From contig CM053329.1 in the NCBI GenBank assembly GCA_028583605.1, positions 34,248,992-34,312,991 on the forward strand: a DNA stretch of 64,000 nt. Direction: 5' to 3'. A program made the translations under genes and the position numbers. Below the pieces are notes generated by a model, which worked only from the letters and a program-made list of their open reading frames with translations, made no database searches and was not told the origin of the DNA. The DNA is from Dastarcus helophoroides. Taxonomy: Eukaryota > Arthropoda > Insecta > Coleoptera > Bothrideridae. Positions 13,592 to 24,879 of this stretch are shown here, piece by piece (within the stretch, counting starts at the first letter, position 1; the number at the start of each line of letters is the position of its first letter).

Positions 13592-13781
13592 AAATCTTGT
13601 CCGCTGAAACCAAAAAAGATTAAAAAACACAACAAAGGTTGCTGTAACGGGTATCTCTCTGAAGATGATAGCTTGGCTATCGAAACGCGTTAGAGCACCC
13701 TTTGTTGTGTTTTTTAATCTTTTTTGGTTTCAGGGGACAAAGTTTGTATTTCAATTTTTGAAGGCTCAGTCCGTTCCACCA
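13592..13781 (+). mobile_element. Hammerhead element family A, copy 1
   Basis: This A-tailed short element is related to the four at 17.4, 19.4, 28.8 and 30.4 kb. Order on the plus strand: an inverted piece (13592-13648, the complement of the downstream part), a hammerhead core (13649-13700), a tail containing GGTTTCAGGGGACAAAG and TATTTCAATTTTTGAAG, and an end CCGTTCCACC followed by eight A's. The inverted 5' piece makes almost the whole element self-complementary. A clean target duplication is not visible for this copy. Confidence 0.7.
13649..13700 (+). ncRNA. Hammerhead-like ribozyme, family A
   Basis: Stem I pairs GGGU (13649-13652) with ACCC (13697-13700) and CUCU (13655-13658) with AGAG (13692-13695) around a small internal loop. 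CUGAAGA lies at 13659-13665, followed by one extra U. Stem II is a perfect GAUAGC/GCUAUC with a 3-nt loop. GAAA is at 13682-13685, stem III is the palindrome ACGCGU, and GUU at 13689-13691 is the predicted cleavage triplet. All conserved boxes are present. The extra U after CUGAAGA is shared by the whole family. Confidence 0.6.
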
Positions 13782-13789
13782 AAAAAAAT

Positions 13790-14447
13790 ATATGTAGATT
13801 AGGATAATAACTTAAACGAGTTGATTTTCATTCTAATAATCCTCATCTTCTGATATTTCTTCGAACCACTATTTTTCGTAAAAAATTACGTTAAATTGCC
13901 TGTTTCTAGCTGAAAAATCTCCATAAATGTGGTTATATATTTGTGCAAAATATTATGTTATAAAATACACTAATTATTTCCTTATTGTAAATTTAACGAG
14001 CACTCGCATTTTTCAGACTCACGTCTTAATTAAACTCGTACCTGCGGTCCTGCGGATGGTGGAGTTGGAAATAATTCAACGTTTGTCCGCCGGAGGTAAA
14101 TTGCTGAGCGGGACTCAAACCGCAAAATACGATAATTTCAGTTTTTTGCATTCCGCTGTTAACTCTCTCCAACATTGAATATCAGGATGATAAACAGTTA
14201 CGCAGCCTGGTAGCTTCTATTTACATTAATTTAATATTTTCAATTTAATAGACCACACCGCAAATTTTCATTTTTATGTCACTCAAATTGTTTTATAATG
14301 TTACGTTACCTGCGGCCGCTGGCTGCTATAAAATCAAATAAAATTCTCTGTTAACTGCGTTTTGCTTTGTTCAATTGCAGGGCTGTTGAAGCTAACTTTA
14401 ATGGCCGCAGGTATTCCATAAAAACAACCCTTTGCCACAGTTAGGGT
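13790..14447. other. Intergenic sequence, nothing recognised
   Basis: An open frame of about 80 codons at 13927-14178 has no identifiable motif and is probably chance. Nothing else is supported. Confidence 0.35.
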
Positions 14448-14640
14448 CAGCCCCGGATTTAAGGCGATTGAAGCGATTGGGGCAATCGGGCCCCGCACGT
14501 GAAGGGGCTCTGCATCACCACCAAAATTAACAAAAGGTTATGTTTCGAAATTTGAAGCAAATTGATTTTGACGATAGACGATAAATTTTAAATTATTCAA
14601 ATAATTAAAAATATATTTATGTTGGCATTGATGAATGAGA
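14448..14640. repeat. Possible hAT-type terminal segment (left)
   Basis: It begins CAGCCCCGGATTTAAGGCG and soon reaches GGGCCCCGCAC. The complement of 19990-20040 has the same layout (CAGGACCGGATGCAA, then GTGCGGGGCCCC). The pair could be the two ends of one long hAT-like element, but the flanking 8-mers (GTTAGGGT and GCGATATG) do not match. Confidence 0.4.
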
Positions 14641-14649
14641 TTTATTACT

Positions 14650-14720
14650 GTATTTATTATAATACTAGCTGCTACTCACGACTTCGTCCTCCGACTCCGA
14701 CTGACCTTCGTCAGTAAATA
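14650..14720. repeat. Short dispersed-repeat-like block
   Basis: The stretch containing ACTAGCTGCTACTCACGACT and TTCGTCCTCCGAC resembles the conserved end of a widespread insect repeat (CTAGCTG..GACTTCGTC). I know it only as a recurrent motif and cannot name the element. Confidence 0.3.
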
Positions 14721-14751
14721 ACTGTTTTTATAAAAAATGTTAACATTTTGC

Positions 14752-16408
14752 CAGAAGAAGACGACATCATCCAAAGACTAACGAGGAGGAAATACAAAGC
14801 TTTCTGCGCAAGCTAAACGTCAAGAAGGCTCCAGGTCCAGACGGAATTCCAAAACAAGCTCTGAAGAGTCTTCCTCGCCAAGCTGTCAAATACTTTGGAG
14901 CAATAGTCAATTCCATGTTTAAGTATCGGTATTTTCCCACAAGGTGGAAGTCTGCAAACGTTATCTTCATTCCTAATCCAAATAGGGATGGAAAATTTCC
15001 CCAAAATTACAGGCCAATCAGTCTCTTATCCATCTTGGGTAAGATGGCGGAAAGGATTTTGAGGAAGCGTCTGCAGAATATTATCGCGATTGCTACATCA
15101 TTTCTATGGAATAATTTGGCTTCCAACCTATGCATTCTACCTCAGACCAGCTGCTGAGAGTGGCTGAAACATGGTTGAAACAATCACTCAACGCATGAAC
15201 TTAAATCAGGTAGGTATTCTTCGATATCTCCAAGGCATTTGACATAGTTTGGCACCAAGGACTAGTCTACAAGATGCACCAGTTTGGAATACCTCCAACG
15301 ATGGTTTAAATGGTAAGCTCGTTCCTTGACCAGCGCTCATTCAGAGCAAATGTGGGACAGGAACTATCAAACCAGTTTAGTCTACAGTTTGGGGTGCCTC
15401 AAGGCTTTGCCTTGTCACCTCTGCTGTATTTTCTGTTCACAGCGGACATTCAGAGAACCAATCCAACAATCGACCACACCTTATTGGCAACTTACGCAGA
15501 CGACGCAGCTTTGGTGGCGTACTCTTTCAGTCCAGAGTTGGTCAGAAGACGACTTCAGAAGGCAACAGATAGTCTACTAGATTACTTGAATCAATGGAGA
15601 ATCCAAGTTAATGCAGACAAGACCCAAGCAGTCTTTTTCAACCGAAGAAGACTCAACCATATGGTCATGTTAATGTTCATGGGTAAAACGTCGATTGGAG
15701 ACTTCAGGCAAAGTATTTAGGTGTAATTCTCGATAAAATACTTACATTTCAGGCACACATCGATTATGCAGTGTCCAAAGCCTGCTGAAGGGACTGCTGC
15801 AAGCGATGATTGGCAGAAATAGTAACCTGTCCATTGGACTTAAAGTGTTACTATACAAATCAATCATAAGACCAGCGATAACCTACGCATCCGTAGCTTG
15901 ATCACAGGCGGCGGATAATCAGATGAAGAAACTCCAAGTGTTCCAGAACGTCTTTCCAAGACAAGCCAGGGACGCTCCATGGTTTGTGAGAAACAATTAA
16001 CTCCATAAGGAAGCTGAACTACCCCTGGTAAGAGAATTTCCTAGAAAAACTAATTCCATGGCGATGGTAAGAGCGGAAACGCATCCCAACGAGCTAGTTC
16101 GAAAGTCAGTGAATTACGACCCAAACATCCCAACTAGGATTAGGAGACCAAGGATGATCCTCTAGGCTGCGACTCCCATTTCGGAAATTTTTGTTTTGTT
16201 TGTTTCTTATATTTCAGGCAAAACGGCTTACAACAGTGTTCCAGCACTTTTGTACTGTTCCGATGGAGGAATTGGGGGCCAAGGACCTGGTCCCGAAGAA
16301 AAAGGGGTTTTTAGTCGGTACCCGTAAGTTGACCGAAAGCACGACACAATCTGGATATCTTCCCAGATGTCCTTAACGGATGTTCCCCCGCTTTAACAAA
16401 AAAAAAAG
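14752..16408 (+). mobile_element. Jockey-like LINE, 5'-truncated, with 3' UTR and A-tail
   Basis: The plus strand carries a decayed Jockey-type reverse transcriptase. Landmarks in order: KAPGPDGIP (from about 14820), NYRPISLLSILGKMAERILR (about 15005-15065), FDISKAFDIVWHQGL, FGVPQGFALSPLLYFLF (about 15390), ATYADDAALVA (the catalytic YADD, about 15490) and NADKTQAVFF. The C-terminal part after RT has KKLQVFQN and APWFVRNN. Stops and frameshifts interrupt it repeatedly. Beyond the coding part is a 3' UTR with GTCGGTACCCGTAAG and ATATCTTCCCAGATGTCC, ending in a run of A at about 16398. The endonuclease domain and ORF1 are missing. Confidence 0.88.
15310..15720 (+). pseudogene. Longest intact RT segment of the Jockey-like LINE
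   Basis: A 136-codon open frame covering the RT palm from VSSFLDQRSF to the region after the catalytic motif. It includes VPQGFALSP and ATYADDAAL, in which the two Asp residues that bind metal are retained. The frame is closed on both sides by mutations: a TAA just before its start codon, and a frameshift at its end where the next Jockey block (LGVILDKILTFQAH) continues in another frame. It cannot make an active enzyme. Confidence 0.8.
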
Positions 16409-16409
16409 T

Positions 16410-17366
16410 TAACTTAAATTTTACTTTCTCGAGGTTTGATTTTCTTTAAAAAAACTTTTCATGTTAGGCATTGCCCATTTCGCGATGCAGTTATCAATTG
16501 AATCCACTAACCAAGTTTAGGTTTCTATATCTAGATATTTAGGTTATGCATTGGTCCCTTAATAGTTAGCTACATAGACGTAGGTAGGATTTCCTTCAAG
16601 GAAAGCAACAATCATCCTGAAAAATTTATGAACAAAAAACAAAGCCTTCCAGCTGAGTAATAATGTACATATATTTTTAATTAAAAACTACACTAACTAA
16701 GGAGATCGAGTTTTCAGATTTAAAGTCGAAATTTCGAAAACGAATCAAACTTTGAGAAGAAACCTTTCAGAAACTTCAAAAAATGTCAAAATTTCGCAAG
16801 AGTGGAAACTAAAAAAAAATACGAAATTTCCAAAGGTCTATTCTTGTGAAAAAGTGGCAATTTCCATAACAAGTCAAATTAAAAAAAATAATGCAACTTC
16901 CAAAAATATTTCTTTTAGAATTTTTATTTTATTTAAATATTAACATATTCTTGAAATTTACAAGAAATCTTTTTCTCAAAGTTTTCTAAAAAGATTATCT
17001 CAGACCTAGATTTCTATTAAAATTTCGATCCAGTTTTTAAAAAATAAACGAATGTTGTGAAAAAGTCGAAATTTTAGAAAAAAAATTCAATTTTAAATGG
17101 AAATGTCCAGAAACAGAATATGTTGAATTTTGAGATAAATGTCAAAATTTGCAGAATACGATAAATTTCGAACAATAATTTGAAATCACAGGGAATCAAA
17201 TTTGAAAAAGAAATTAAAAAAAAATAGATTATTAACAAAAGGGCTTCGACAAAATCACGATTTTGAAAAAATACGTACAATTTAGAGAATTTAAGAGAAG
17301 AAAATCTAAAAAATATTTCAAGTTCCCAAGAGAACATTCAATTTTAAAATCAAAATTAGAATTTTG
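16410..17366. repeat. A-rich degenerate low-complexity sequence
   Basis: To 16.68 kb unassigned. From there the complement of the T-rich word seen in 0-5 kb (GTCGAAATTTTGAAAA-like) repeats on the plus strand without a fixed period. No genes. Confidence 0.55.
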
Positions 17367-17383
17367 AAAATAAAGTAACAATT

Positions 17384-17547
17384 GAAATACAAAACTTGTC
17401 CCCTCAAACCAAGAAAGATTAAATAACACAACAAAGGTTGCTCTAACGCGCTTCTAACAGCCAAAGCTATCATCTTCACAGAGATACAAGGGGACAAGTT
17501 TCGTATTTCAATTTTTGAAAGATAACCAAGGACCAGTTCGTTCCATC
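17384..17547 (+). mobile_element. Hammerhead element family A, copy 2
   Basis: Layout: an inverted 5' part carrying the hammerhead on the minus strand, then the sense tail GGACAAGTTTCGTATTTCAA to GTTCGTTCCATC. It is flanked by near-identical target copies, AAAATAAAGTAACAATT (17367-17383) and AAAATAAATGTAGCAATT (17548-17565). The inverted 5' part is the pattern left by twin priming of a retrotransposed RNA. Confidence 0.7.
17438..17488 (-). ncRNA. Degenerate hammerhead, family A
   Basis: The minus strand reads CUGUGAAGA and GAAG in place of CUGAAGA and GAAA, and GCGCGUU in place of ACGCGUU, so key bases are lost. The stem II and stem I regions are still recognisable. Confidence 0.5.
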
Positions 17548-17565
17548 AAAATAAATGTAGCAATT

Positions 17566-19365
17566 TGCGAAAAAGGACGAATTTTGAGCAAAAAAATTTG
17601 GAAGGATCGGAATTTTCAGTAAATCATATTAAAAATAAAAACCTAACCTTTCACAGAAGCTCGAAAAATTGTCCGAACTTTCAAAAAAAGTTAAAATCCT
17701 CAATGGTCTAATTTTATGAAAAAGTCGAATTTTGAGAAAAAATCCCAATTTTCAAAAACATTATTCTTCATGGTAGACCCTGTTCTGAAGATTTAAAATT
17801 CAGTAAAGACGTGGAATTTATAAGAAATATTTTTCTCTAAATCCTCAAATATATTTTTCTCAACATTTTTATTAACATTCCGATCCAATTTAGAGAATTT
17901 TCAGAATCATAAAACATCACATTTTGAGATAAAAGTGGAAATTCGTTGAAAAAGACGAATGTTAAGAAAAATTGCGAAATTTTGAAATAAACGATTCTTG
18001 AAATAAATTTTTTAAAAGTAGAATTTTGACAATGAAGTCGAAATTTAGAAAAATTTGAATTTTGATGAAAAGGCAAATTTTAGGAAAAAGACGATTTTAG
18101 GAGAAAAAGTAAACATTTTGAAAAAAAGGCGAATGTACCGAGAAAACATTAAATATCGGATATTGAGATAAAATTCAAAATTTCATGAAAAGAAACCAAT
18201 CGAAATTTCGAAAAAGTCGAATTCTAATGAAAGGGCAAATTTTGGGAAAAATACTATTTTGGGAAAAAGGCGAATTTACCAAGAAAACATTGAGATGAAA
18301 TTTAAAATTTCATGAAAAGAAACCAGTCGAAATTTCGAAAAAGTCAAATTCTGATGAAAAGGCAGATTTTGGGAAAAATACTATTTTAGGAGGAAAAGTA
18401 ATAATTTTGAAAAAAAAGACGAATTTACCAAGAAAACATTAAATATCGGAGATTGAGATAAAATTCAAAATTTCATTAAAAGAAACCAGTCGAAATTCGG
18501 AAAAAGTCGAATTCTGATGAAAAGGCAAATTTTGGGAAAAATACTATTTTGGAAGGAAAAGTAATAATTTTGAAAAAAAAAGACGAATTTACCAAGAAAA
18601 CATTAAATATCGGATATTGAGATAAAATTCAAAATTTCATAAAAAGAAACCAGTCGAAATTTCCAAAAAATCAAATTCTAAATTTTCAAAAAATATATTC
18701 GGAAAATTATCGAAATTTGAAGAAAAAAAAACGAAATTTCGAGAAAACTTCGAAAAGGACAAACAATTTAAAATGTTCCAGAGAAGTTAAATTTTAAGAA
18801 AAAAGTCGAAATTTCGGAAACAAACAAAACTCTGGGAAAAAGTCGAAATTAGGAGAAAATGATCAAAATTCTGAGAAGAAAATCAAAATTTTGAGAAAAA
18901 GCGTTTAATCTTTTAATAAATATTTGAAAGTTTCCAAAAAGAGTCAGATTTTAACGAAATTGCGAAAAAAAGCGAATTTTAAGAAAAAAACGAAAATTTA
19001 AGAAAAAAACGAAAATTTAAGAAAAAATGGAAAATAAATATTTATGTTCTCTTGACTGCTCGACTCAGAGGAAGCCATGTGGCGTCAGAAAATATCCAAT
19101 ATTTTCATACACCTCGAGATTTTGACAAATTAAAACTTCCAGAAAGTTTTATCGTAATTTTCGTACAAGTTTTAAATTAAAAAAATAGACTTTTTTTACC
19201 AGAAAATCGAACAAATTGCGAGGAAAATGCAATTTTAATAAACAAGCTAAAATGTGCAGAAATAAAAAAAGTCGAAATTTTCAGAAAAAGTCGCATATCC
19301 AGAAATGGCGAAATTTTGGTAAAAAACGACGAATTTTTAAATAAAAATTTGAACTTACGATAGTC
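17566..19365. repeat. A-rich degenerate sequence with ~164-bp tandem array
   Basis: The plus strand repeats AAGTCGAAATTTTGAGAAAA-type words. Between about 18.07 and 18.72 kb there is a regular array: the anchor GAAACCAGTCG (or GAAACCAATCG) occurs at 18192, 18319, 18482 and 18646, giving spacings of 127, 163 and 164 bp, the first unit being shortened. No genes. Confidence 0.75.
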
Positions 19366-19384
19366 ATGTTAGATAAAAGAAGTG

Positions 19385-19531
19385 AGTTGAAGTACAAGAT
19401 TAAAAAACACAACAGAGGTTGCCCTAACGCGTTTCAACAGCCAAGCTATCATCTTCAGAGAGATTGGTTTCAGGGGATAAGATTTGTATTTCAATTTTTG
19501 AAGATAACCAAGGACCAGTCCGTTCCACCAA
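19385..19531 (+). mobile_element. Hammerhead element family A, copy 3
   Basis: An inverted 5' part (hammerhead on the minus strand) joins a sense tail, GGTTTCAGGGGATAAG to CCGTTCCACC, with a short A-tract. A 10-bp duplication AAAAGAAGTG flanks it (19375-19384 and 19532-19541), although its leading A's overlap the A-tail. Confidence 0.72.
19421..19467 (-). ncRNA. Hammerhead-like ribozyme, family A
   Basis: On the minus strand CUGAAGA (19458-19452) and GAAA (19435-19432) are intact and stem III is ACGCGU followed by U. Stem II is weakened by G-U pairs and stem I by one G-U pair. It has the same extra U after CUGAAGA as its relatives. Confidence 0.5.
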
Positions 19532-19541
19532 AAAAGAAGTG

Positions 19542-20040
19542 GGCTTTTATGAATAAATGCAAAATTAAAAAAAGAAAAAACTTTGGTAAACAATTACGAA
19601 ATTTGAAAAAAAAGTCGAAATGTGGAAAAAATATTTCAAAGAATTTTGAAGCTGGAAAGAAAAGTTTTGGTCCCTCAGTAAAATACATAAATTTTTGGTT
19701 TGCTGCATGAACTAGAGGGGGCAAGCGCCCCACCCTGCCCTAAGCCAGGATATTTTCTTTACTATTATGTGTAAAAGGAAATAAAGTAAATACTATTAAA
19801 AAAATACCTAACAAAAATAAAATTTTATGTAATCAGCTATCCAAAGTTACAAACAGTTTATGCAATTTCATCGTTTGTTAAATTGAAAGAGTTCGACTTG
19901 TTTGGTTTTACATATAAACTCGATAACAGCACAAACATTATTTTATTTCTGCTAGCTTCTGAGCAAAACAAAGACTAAAAAAAATAGAGGGCCCCGCAAA
20001 AGAATCTAATGGGGCCCCGCACTTATTGCATCCGGTCCTG
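19542..20040. repeat. A-rich sequence and possible hAT-type right end
   Basis: A-rich filler to about 19.7 kb, then a GC-rich patch (GGGGGCAAGCGCCCC), and finally GGGGCCCCGCACTTATTGC and CCGGTCCTG at 20040, the mirror of the segment at 14448. See that entry for the doubts. Confidence 0.4.
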
Positions 20041-22340
20041 GCGATATGTATTTTCCTTCGTATGCTTTTACGGTGTGCTACAGTTTCGGTGGTGAAATAA
20101 GAAATCGTAAATAGTAGTTTTGAAGCAAAATGTATTTTTTTGTCAAATTTAGGTTTTAAAAACAATTTTTTAATCATTTAATACATGAGGTACTTTTTGA
20201 CGTTTGAAACTTTGATGTAATGAACTGTAGTAGTTTTAAAGAATTAAGCGATCATAGGGACTGCCGACAGAAGTGAAAACTTAAAACTAGAAAATAGGAA
20301 TGATTTTTTGTTTGAATTTTTAGATTAATTGTAGCGTCAAAAAGTTAAATGTCATGATTTGTAAATTGAAGTAAAAAATAAATTAAAGTAATTTTTGACT
20401 TTGTTAATCAATAACTCGGGAAATAATGTTGCTGCAGAAATTATAAGTAGAGTTTTAAAATTTACAACGCACTTTCCCAATCCTGCTTTTTATATTATTT
20501 TACGATTGTTTTTCTTTCAGTTACAGCCTTTTGAAATCCCTTAAAATTTTGAAATTTCCTTTATATCTCTTCTGTGCCTATTTAGAGTAGTTTTTGAGCA
20601 GAAAAAGCTGATACATATCTACAGTTCCTTGGGGTCAGTGACAGCTCAAAGGGGGTTTAAATTATAAATAGGGATTTTTTTTCAGCGTAATTACACCTGA
20701 AATTTTTTTTGATCATTACTATTCGAATTATACTCATTTTTCTCCGCCTTCCTTTAAAATTAATGTCATTAAAACTGAAACACCCTAGACATTAATAAAA
20801 TTGAAGTATCAAGTGTCTAGTCTGTCTGTCGACTGATCATTTGTCCGGGGTAATCCCGGAAATTGCCAAATTGATTTTAATGAAACTTTTACATAAATGT
20901 GGAGTATTTTTTAGGGGTACCGTTTAGCCTATTTTGATTCCAATAAAACCCAACCTTTCACTTCTAAGAACTCATGTCGCGGGGGTCAGCTTACTATAAT
21001 AAAATTATAAAAGCGTGTAACAAAACCTCCAAATAAAAATTCTTCCAATGATAGGTTTCACATTATCAAAATTCAAAACTAAGCAGCCACGGTGATAATT
21101 AGCGTTCTTGGCGATTTCACACAAACTCTTAAAATCCGGAATGCATTGTTCTCAGTACGACTACTATACTTTTGGCTTTCGCCTTTGCTATAATAAGCGG
21201 ATAAAATTACTAATAACGTCGATTTTATGGCACAACCATAGAAATAACTTTGATGTGTGAAAAATATTATTATTCATGCACGACTTGATTTTTAATTTTG
21301 ATTATTTTAAAGATTCCTTAGATCTAATGTTACGAAATATCTTCCCAAATCCACCAATGTCCAAACAATAACGCCAGTAAAGTAGCATTCGAATAGTAGA
21401 TATTGGTATCATTCTGACATAGATTCTTATCAAAATATATATTATTATAGTTATATACTATAATTAAAAGCTTTTACTTTGCTTGCCATTTTGGTAGATC
21501 TAGTTGCGAAGTTCTTTTGTATTAAATTATGTAATATCGTACATATAGAAAACATTGCAGGCTAATAGTGAAAGTAAAGTCTATTATAAGTAAATATCAT
21601 TTCAAGAATATAGCGCATATGGCAATTTATGACATTTTTAAATATATTTCAGTTTCACTCGAGTACAGTTTTAATCGTGCAGAGTTATTGCTGGCAGTTT
21701 AGTAATTTCTCTAACATTTTATAACTCCTTTGTGCTTAAAGGCGCAAATAAAAGTAAGGAAACCACTTAAGGAAATCAGTGACAGTGATGTAAGCAACGA
21801 GCTTAATGGATAAAACCAAATTTTGATGTTGGATATTTATCTGCACGATATTCAAGTTAAAAGATATTGCAAAGTATTTGATTTGATTATAGATAATAGA
21901 CATTATTTAGATTGGTTACCAAAGATTTTACATTTCCTACTTTTACTTCCAAATTGCCAGACTTCAGTCATATTTTCGAAAAGAAGTGATTCAAGTATCT
22001 TCAAAAAATCTCTTAGTTAAAAATATGACATTTGGTATAAAGTTTACGTTTCTAGTAACAAATCGATCGAGAGCTTTTCATTTGAGGAAGCAATTCGAAT
22101 ATTTCGAATGATTTTTATTCAGTTTTTGTTTGAGATCTTTAATAACAAAGTTGAAAAAAAAATTTCTTGATAAAATATTATTCCTAAAGAAGTAATCAAC
22201 TGAGAAGTCAACAAACAACCTAAAGGGCTTCGTCTAGAAACTTCAAATTTCGCACAAATACATTTTTTTTTAATTTGTCACCTAATGAGGTGAGAAATGG
22301 ATTAAAGTTGGTAAATATTAGTAAATACACGCAAAATTTT
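20041..22340. other. AT-rich intergenic sequence with one dispersed repeat
   Basis: Apart from the second copy of the dispersed repeat (20795-20985, opposite orientation to 13425-13575, sharing GTCTGTCTGTCGACTGATC and GTGGAGTATTTTT), I see no gene or element. The 65-codon frame at 21823 shows no motif. Confidence 0.4.
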
Positions 22341-22364
22341 GAAAAATCGTCGCCAGTTTTGGAA

Positions 22365-22442
22365 AAAAATCGAAATTTCGAAAAAATACCGAAATTTCGA
22401 AAAAATACCGAAATTTCGAAAAAATACCGAAATTTTGAAAGA
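22365..22442. repeat. 19-bp tandem repeat, four units
   Basis: The unit CGAAATTTCGAAAAAATAC is repeated nearly perfectly about four times. It lies in a local patch of the same A-rich word family found elsewhere in the window. Confidence 0.85.
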
Positions 22443-23067
22443 AAATCTAAATTTAAAACAAATCGAAAAAAATAGTGAAAAATTTTAAAGTAGACATTCA
22501 AAGAAAAGTCAAAATTAAAAAATCGAAATCTTAAAAATTACCCCAAATTGTAAAAAAATTTCGCGACTTAATAAAATTGAAATTTAGAAAAATATCGAAA
22601 TTTTTAAAAAATTTTTAACCATATTTTCTTACATTAAAAGTGAAATAAACAGTTTTCTAATTTGGGTGTAAACTTTTGACTATTTTCTCGAAATTTCAAG
22701 TTTAAACTAGTCAAGATATTTTTCCAAATTATGACTCAATTTAAGCTTAAAGTTTATATTTTTTTGATTTTAATTTTAGTTTGAATTAAAAGTCCAAATT
22801 TCTAAGCAAATTGCAGACTACAAAAAAAACTAAATTTATTTAAACATAAAGGAAATTCCATCTTCATCACAAAATTTTTACTTTGCTAGAAATTTTTAAG
22901 TTTTGTGATCGAATATTCAAGATGTTCCGAGTTTAAACAACATTTTAAACTCATAAATTTTAGAAAGCTTTTCTCAATATTTCGGATTCCTTTTTTGTAA
23001 ATTTTGAGTTTTTCCAAAATCTGAATTTTTATTTTAAATTTGTGGCTAAAGCTTGAAATATTTGCAC

Positions 23068-23215
23068 AATGAGGGCGTCAGGAGTGTGCGCATACTCTTA
23101 GACATGTTAGGCGAGGAGAGCACTCAAGCAAATTCCGTTCTCTCCGCTCGTCAGTTGTAAATACAATGAGTGAGCAAGAGGTTCATCCGCACGTAGTGCA
23201 TATTCGCTAAATCCA
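23068..23215 (+). mobile_element. Mariner 5' fragment
   Basis: GTGTGCGCATACTCTTAGAC through AGAGGTTCATCCGCACG matches the first part of the mariner that starts at 23325, including the start-codon region (ATG at about 23167, followed by SEQEVHPHV). Homology ends abruptly after about 150 bp. It is a truncated relative directly upstream of a complete copy. Confidence 0.7.
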
Positions 23216-23480
23216 TGTAACTTTTGGAAGATGATAGAATATTGACTCGCATTAATTTAATGGATGACATATTTATTTTTATAATTATGTGGTAATAAAA
23301 GTACAAATCCGTAGTTACCTAATACAAGGGTAAATCAAATATACGAGTATATGAACCGGAATTTCTCTCATGTCGCCATGAGGGCATCGAGACTGTGCAC
23401 ATACTCTTAAACATGTAAGGTGGAAGTATCACCTGACTTCAAGCCAATTCCATTCTCGCCGTTCGTCAGTGGTAAATACA

Positions 23481-24470
23481 ATGAATGTGTAAGAGGTTCA
23501 TCCGCACGTTGCGCAGCGCATTATTCTTAAATTTCTTGCCGTTAAAGGTGTAAAGCTCGCCGAAATTCTTCGTAGACTAGAAGTACAGTTTGTTTGAAGA
23601 AAACTCAAGTATATGATTGGCACAAAAAATTTTTGGAAGGACAAACTCAAGTTGAAAATGAACACCACGCCCGTCATCCTCGAACCCATGTGACTGCGGA
23701 CAAGATTAACGCTGTTCAACACATTTTGGAAGGTGATCGCCGTTTAACTGTTGGTGAAATTGCAGCTCAGATAAGGATAAACTTTGGGCTCAATCCATCA
23801 GTAGAGATGAGCTGGGGTTTTGAAAAATTTCTGCCAGGTGGGTACTTCTTCTTTTGGCTGAAGAACAGAAACAACAACGTCTGGAGATTTGTCAGCACCA
23901 TCTTGGACGTTTTCAACGTGAAGGTGATGGTTTTTTTGCAACGCATCGTTACGTCTGATGAGACTGAATCTAAACATGCAAACATGGAGTGAAGAAAAAA
24001 GGGGGAAGGTGCACCAGTTAAGGCAAAAACTCGCCTCTCAGCTGGAAAGGTTCTTGCAACAGTGTTTTGGGATTTTAAATGAGTTGTGCAGGTCGATTTT
24101 CTGCATGAACGTCGTACGGTTGATGCTGCCTACTACTGCCAGCTATTGGATGAAGCAAAGCGTGTATATCGGTGGAACAGGGGCGAATTTTCGGTCAGAA
24201 ATGTGATTTTGCTTTACGACAACGTCCGCCTCCCTCAGCCAATTTAACACATCAAAAATTAGAGGAAATGCATTGACAACATTAGAAAACCCTCCTTATA
24301 GTCCCGACTTATCACCATGCGATATGTTTGGGTCACTGAAAGAAACTCTAGGTGGTGAGCGATTCCATAATGATGTTGCTGTTTGTGGGCAATTGGTTGC
24401 AAACATGCCTCTCTTCTTTTTATGATTAAGGCATTAAAAAAGTCCCAATCCTTTGGGAAAATGCATAACA
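23481..24470 (+). pseudogene. Mariner transposase, inactivated
   Basis: The start ATG (23481) is followed three codons later by TAA, after which the frame continues as EVHPHVAQRIILKFLAVKG. Further blocks are TQVYDWHKKFLEGQTQVENE (helix-turn-helix region), FLHERRTVDAAYYCQLLDEA, RNVILLYDN (second Asp) and ENPPYSPDLSPCD (third Asp). D,D34D-type transposases cut and paste the element by acting on its terminal repeats. Several frameshifts and stops, including one between the last two Asp blocks, make it non-functional. The C-terminus lies next to the LTR insertion point. Confidence 0.85.
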
Positions 24471-24506
24471 AAATCAGGAGATTATGTAGAAAAATGAGTT
24501 TCATAT

Positions 24507-24812
24507 TGTAACGAAATGTAAATTGTAGAATTTAGTGCATAAGAAAAGCAAACGGCAGATAAGCGTTCCCGAAATTTCGGCAAACGATAAGCCTTATCTG
24601 CCGGATTTTTCTAGAACCTGGAGGCCAAAACTATATTATCTTTCCCTTAGTTACTTAGTTAGAGTCAGTCAGTGTAATTAGTGAGTTATTAGTTAGAAGC
24701 AAATAAGTGAGTTCATTATTCAGTTGTAGTGTTCCGAGTTTAGTTTAATAATAAAGTGGGTCTTATTCAATTCACGTGTTAATAATAATCTTGAACCGAT
24801 AAGCCTGTAACA
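24507..24812 (+). mobile_element. Solo LTR, copy 1
   Basis: It starts TGTAACG and ends TGTAACA, with a 4-bp duplication ATAT on each side (24503-24506 and 24813-24816). Internal landmarks shared with the other two copies are CGGCAGATAAGCGTTCC, GGCAAACGATAAG and AATAAAGTGGGTCTTATTC, the last holding an AATAAA poly(A) signal. A 4-bp TSD suggests a Ty3/Gypsy-type origin. No internal region remains. It is inserted in mariner M2. Confidence 0.9.
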
Positions 24813-24879
24813 ATATATTTATTTTTTACCAATAAATTTTTAAAAACAAATTCCACTTCATATTTGATTTACCCTTGTA

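Larger units (their letters stand above)
23325..24877 (+). mobile_element. Mariner element M2, full length, carrying a solo LTR
   Basis: The inverted ends CAAGGGTAAATCAAATAT (23325) and its complement (ending at 24877) are flanked by TA at 23323-23324 and 24878-24879. Without the inserted LTR (24507-24812 plus its 4-bp duplication) the element is about 1.24 kb, the usual mariner size. It contains one transposase gene, listed separately. The ends differ from those of M1 by one base (CAAGGG versus CGAGGG). Confidence 0.92.

Noticed and set aside
22365..22442. Regulatory iterons or origin
   Set aside because: The 19-bp repeats are a local expansion of the A-rich word found throughout the window.
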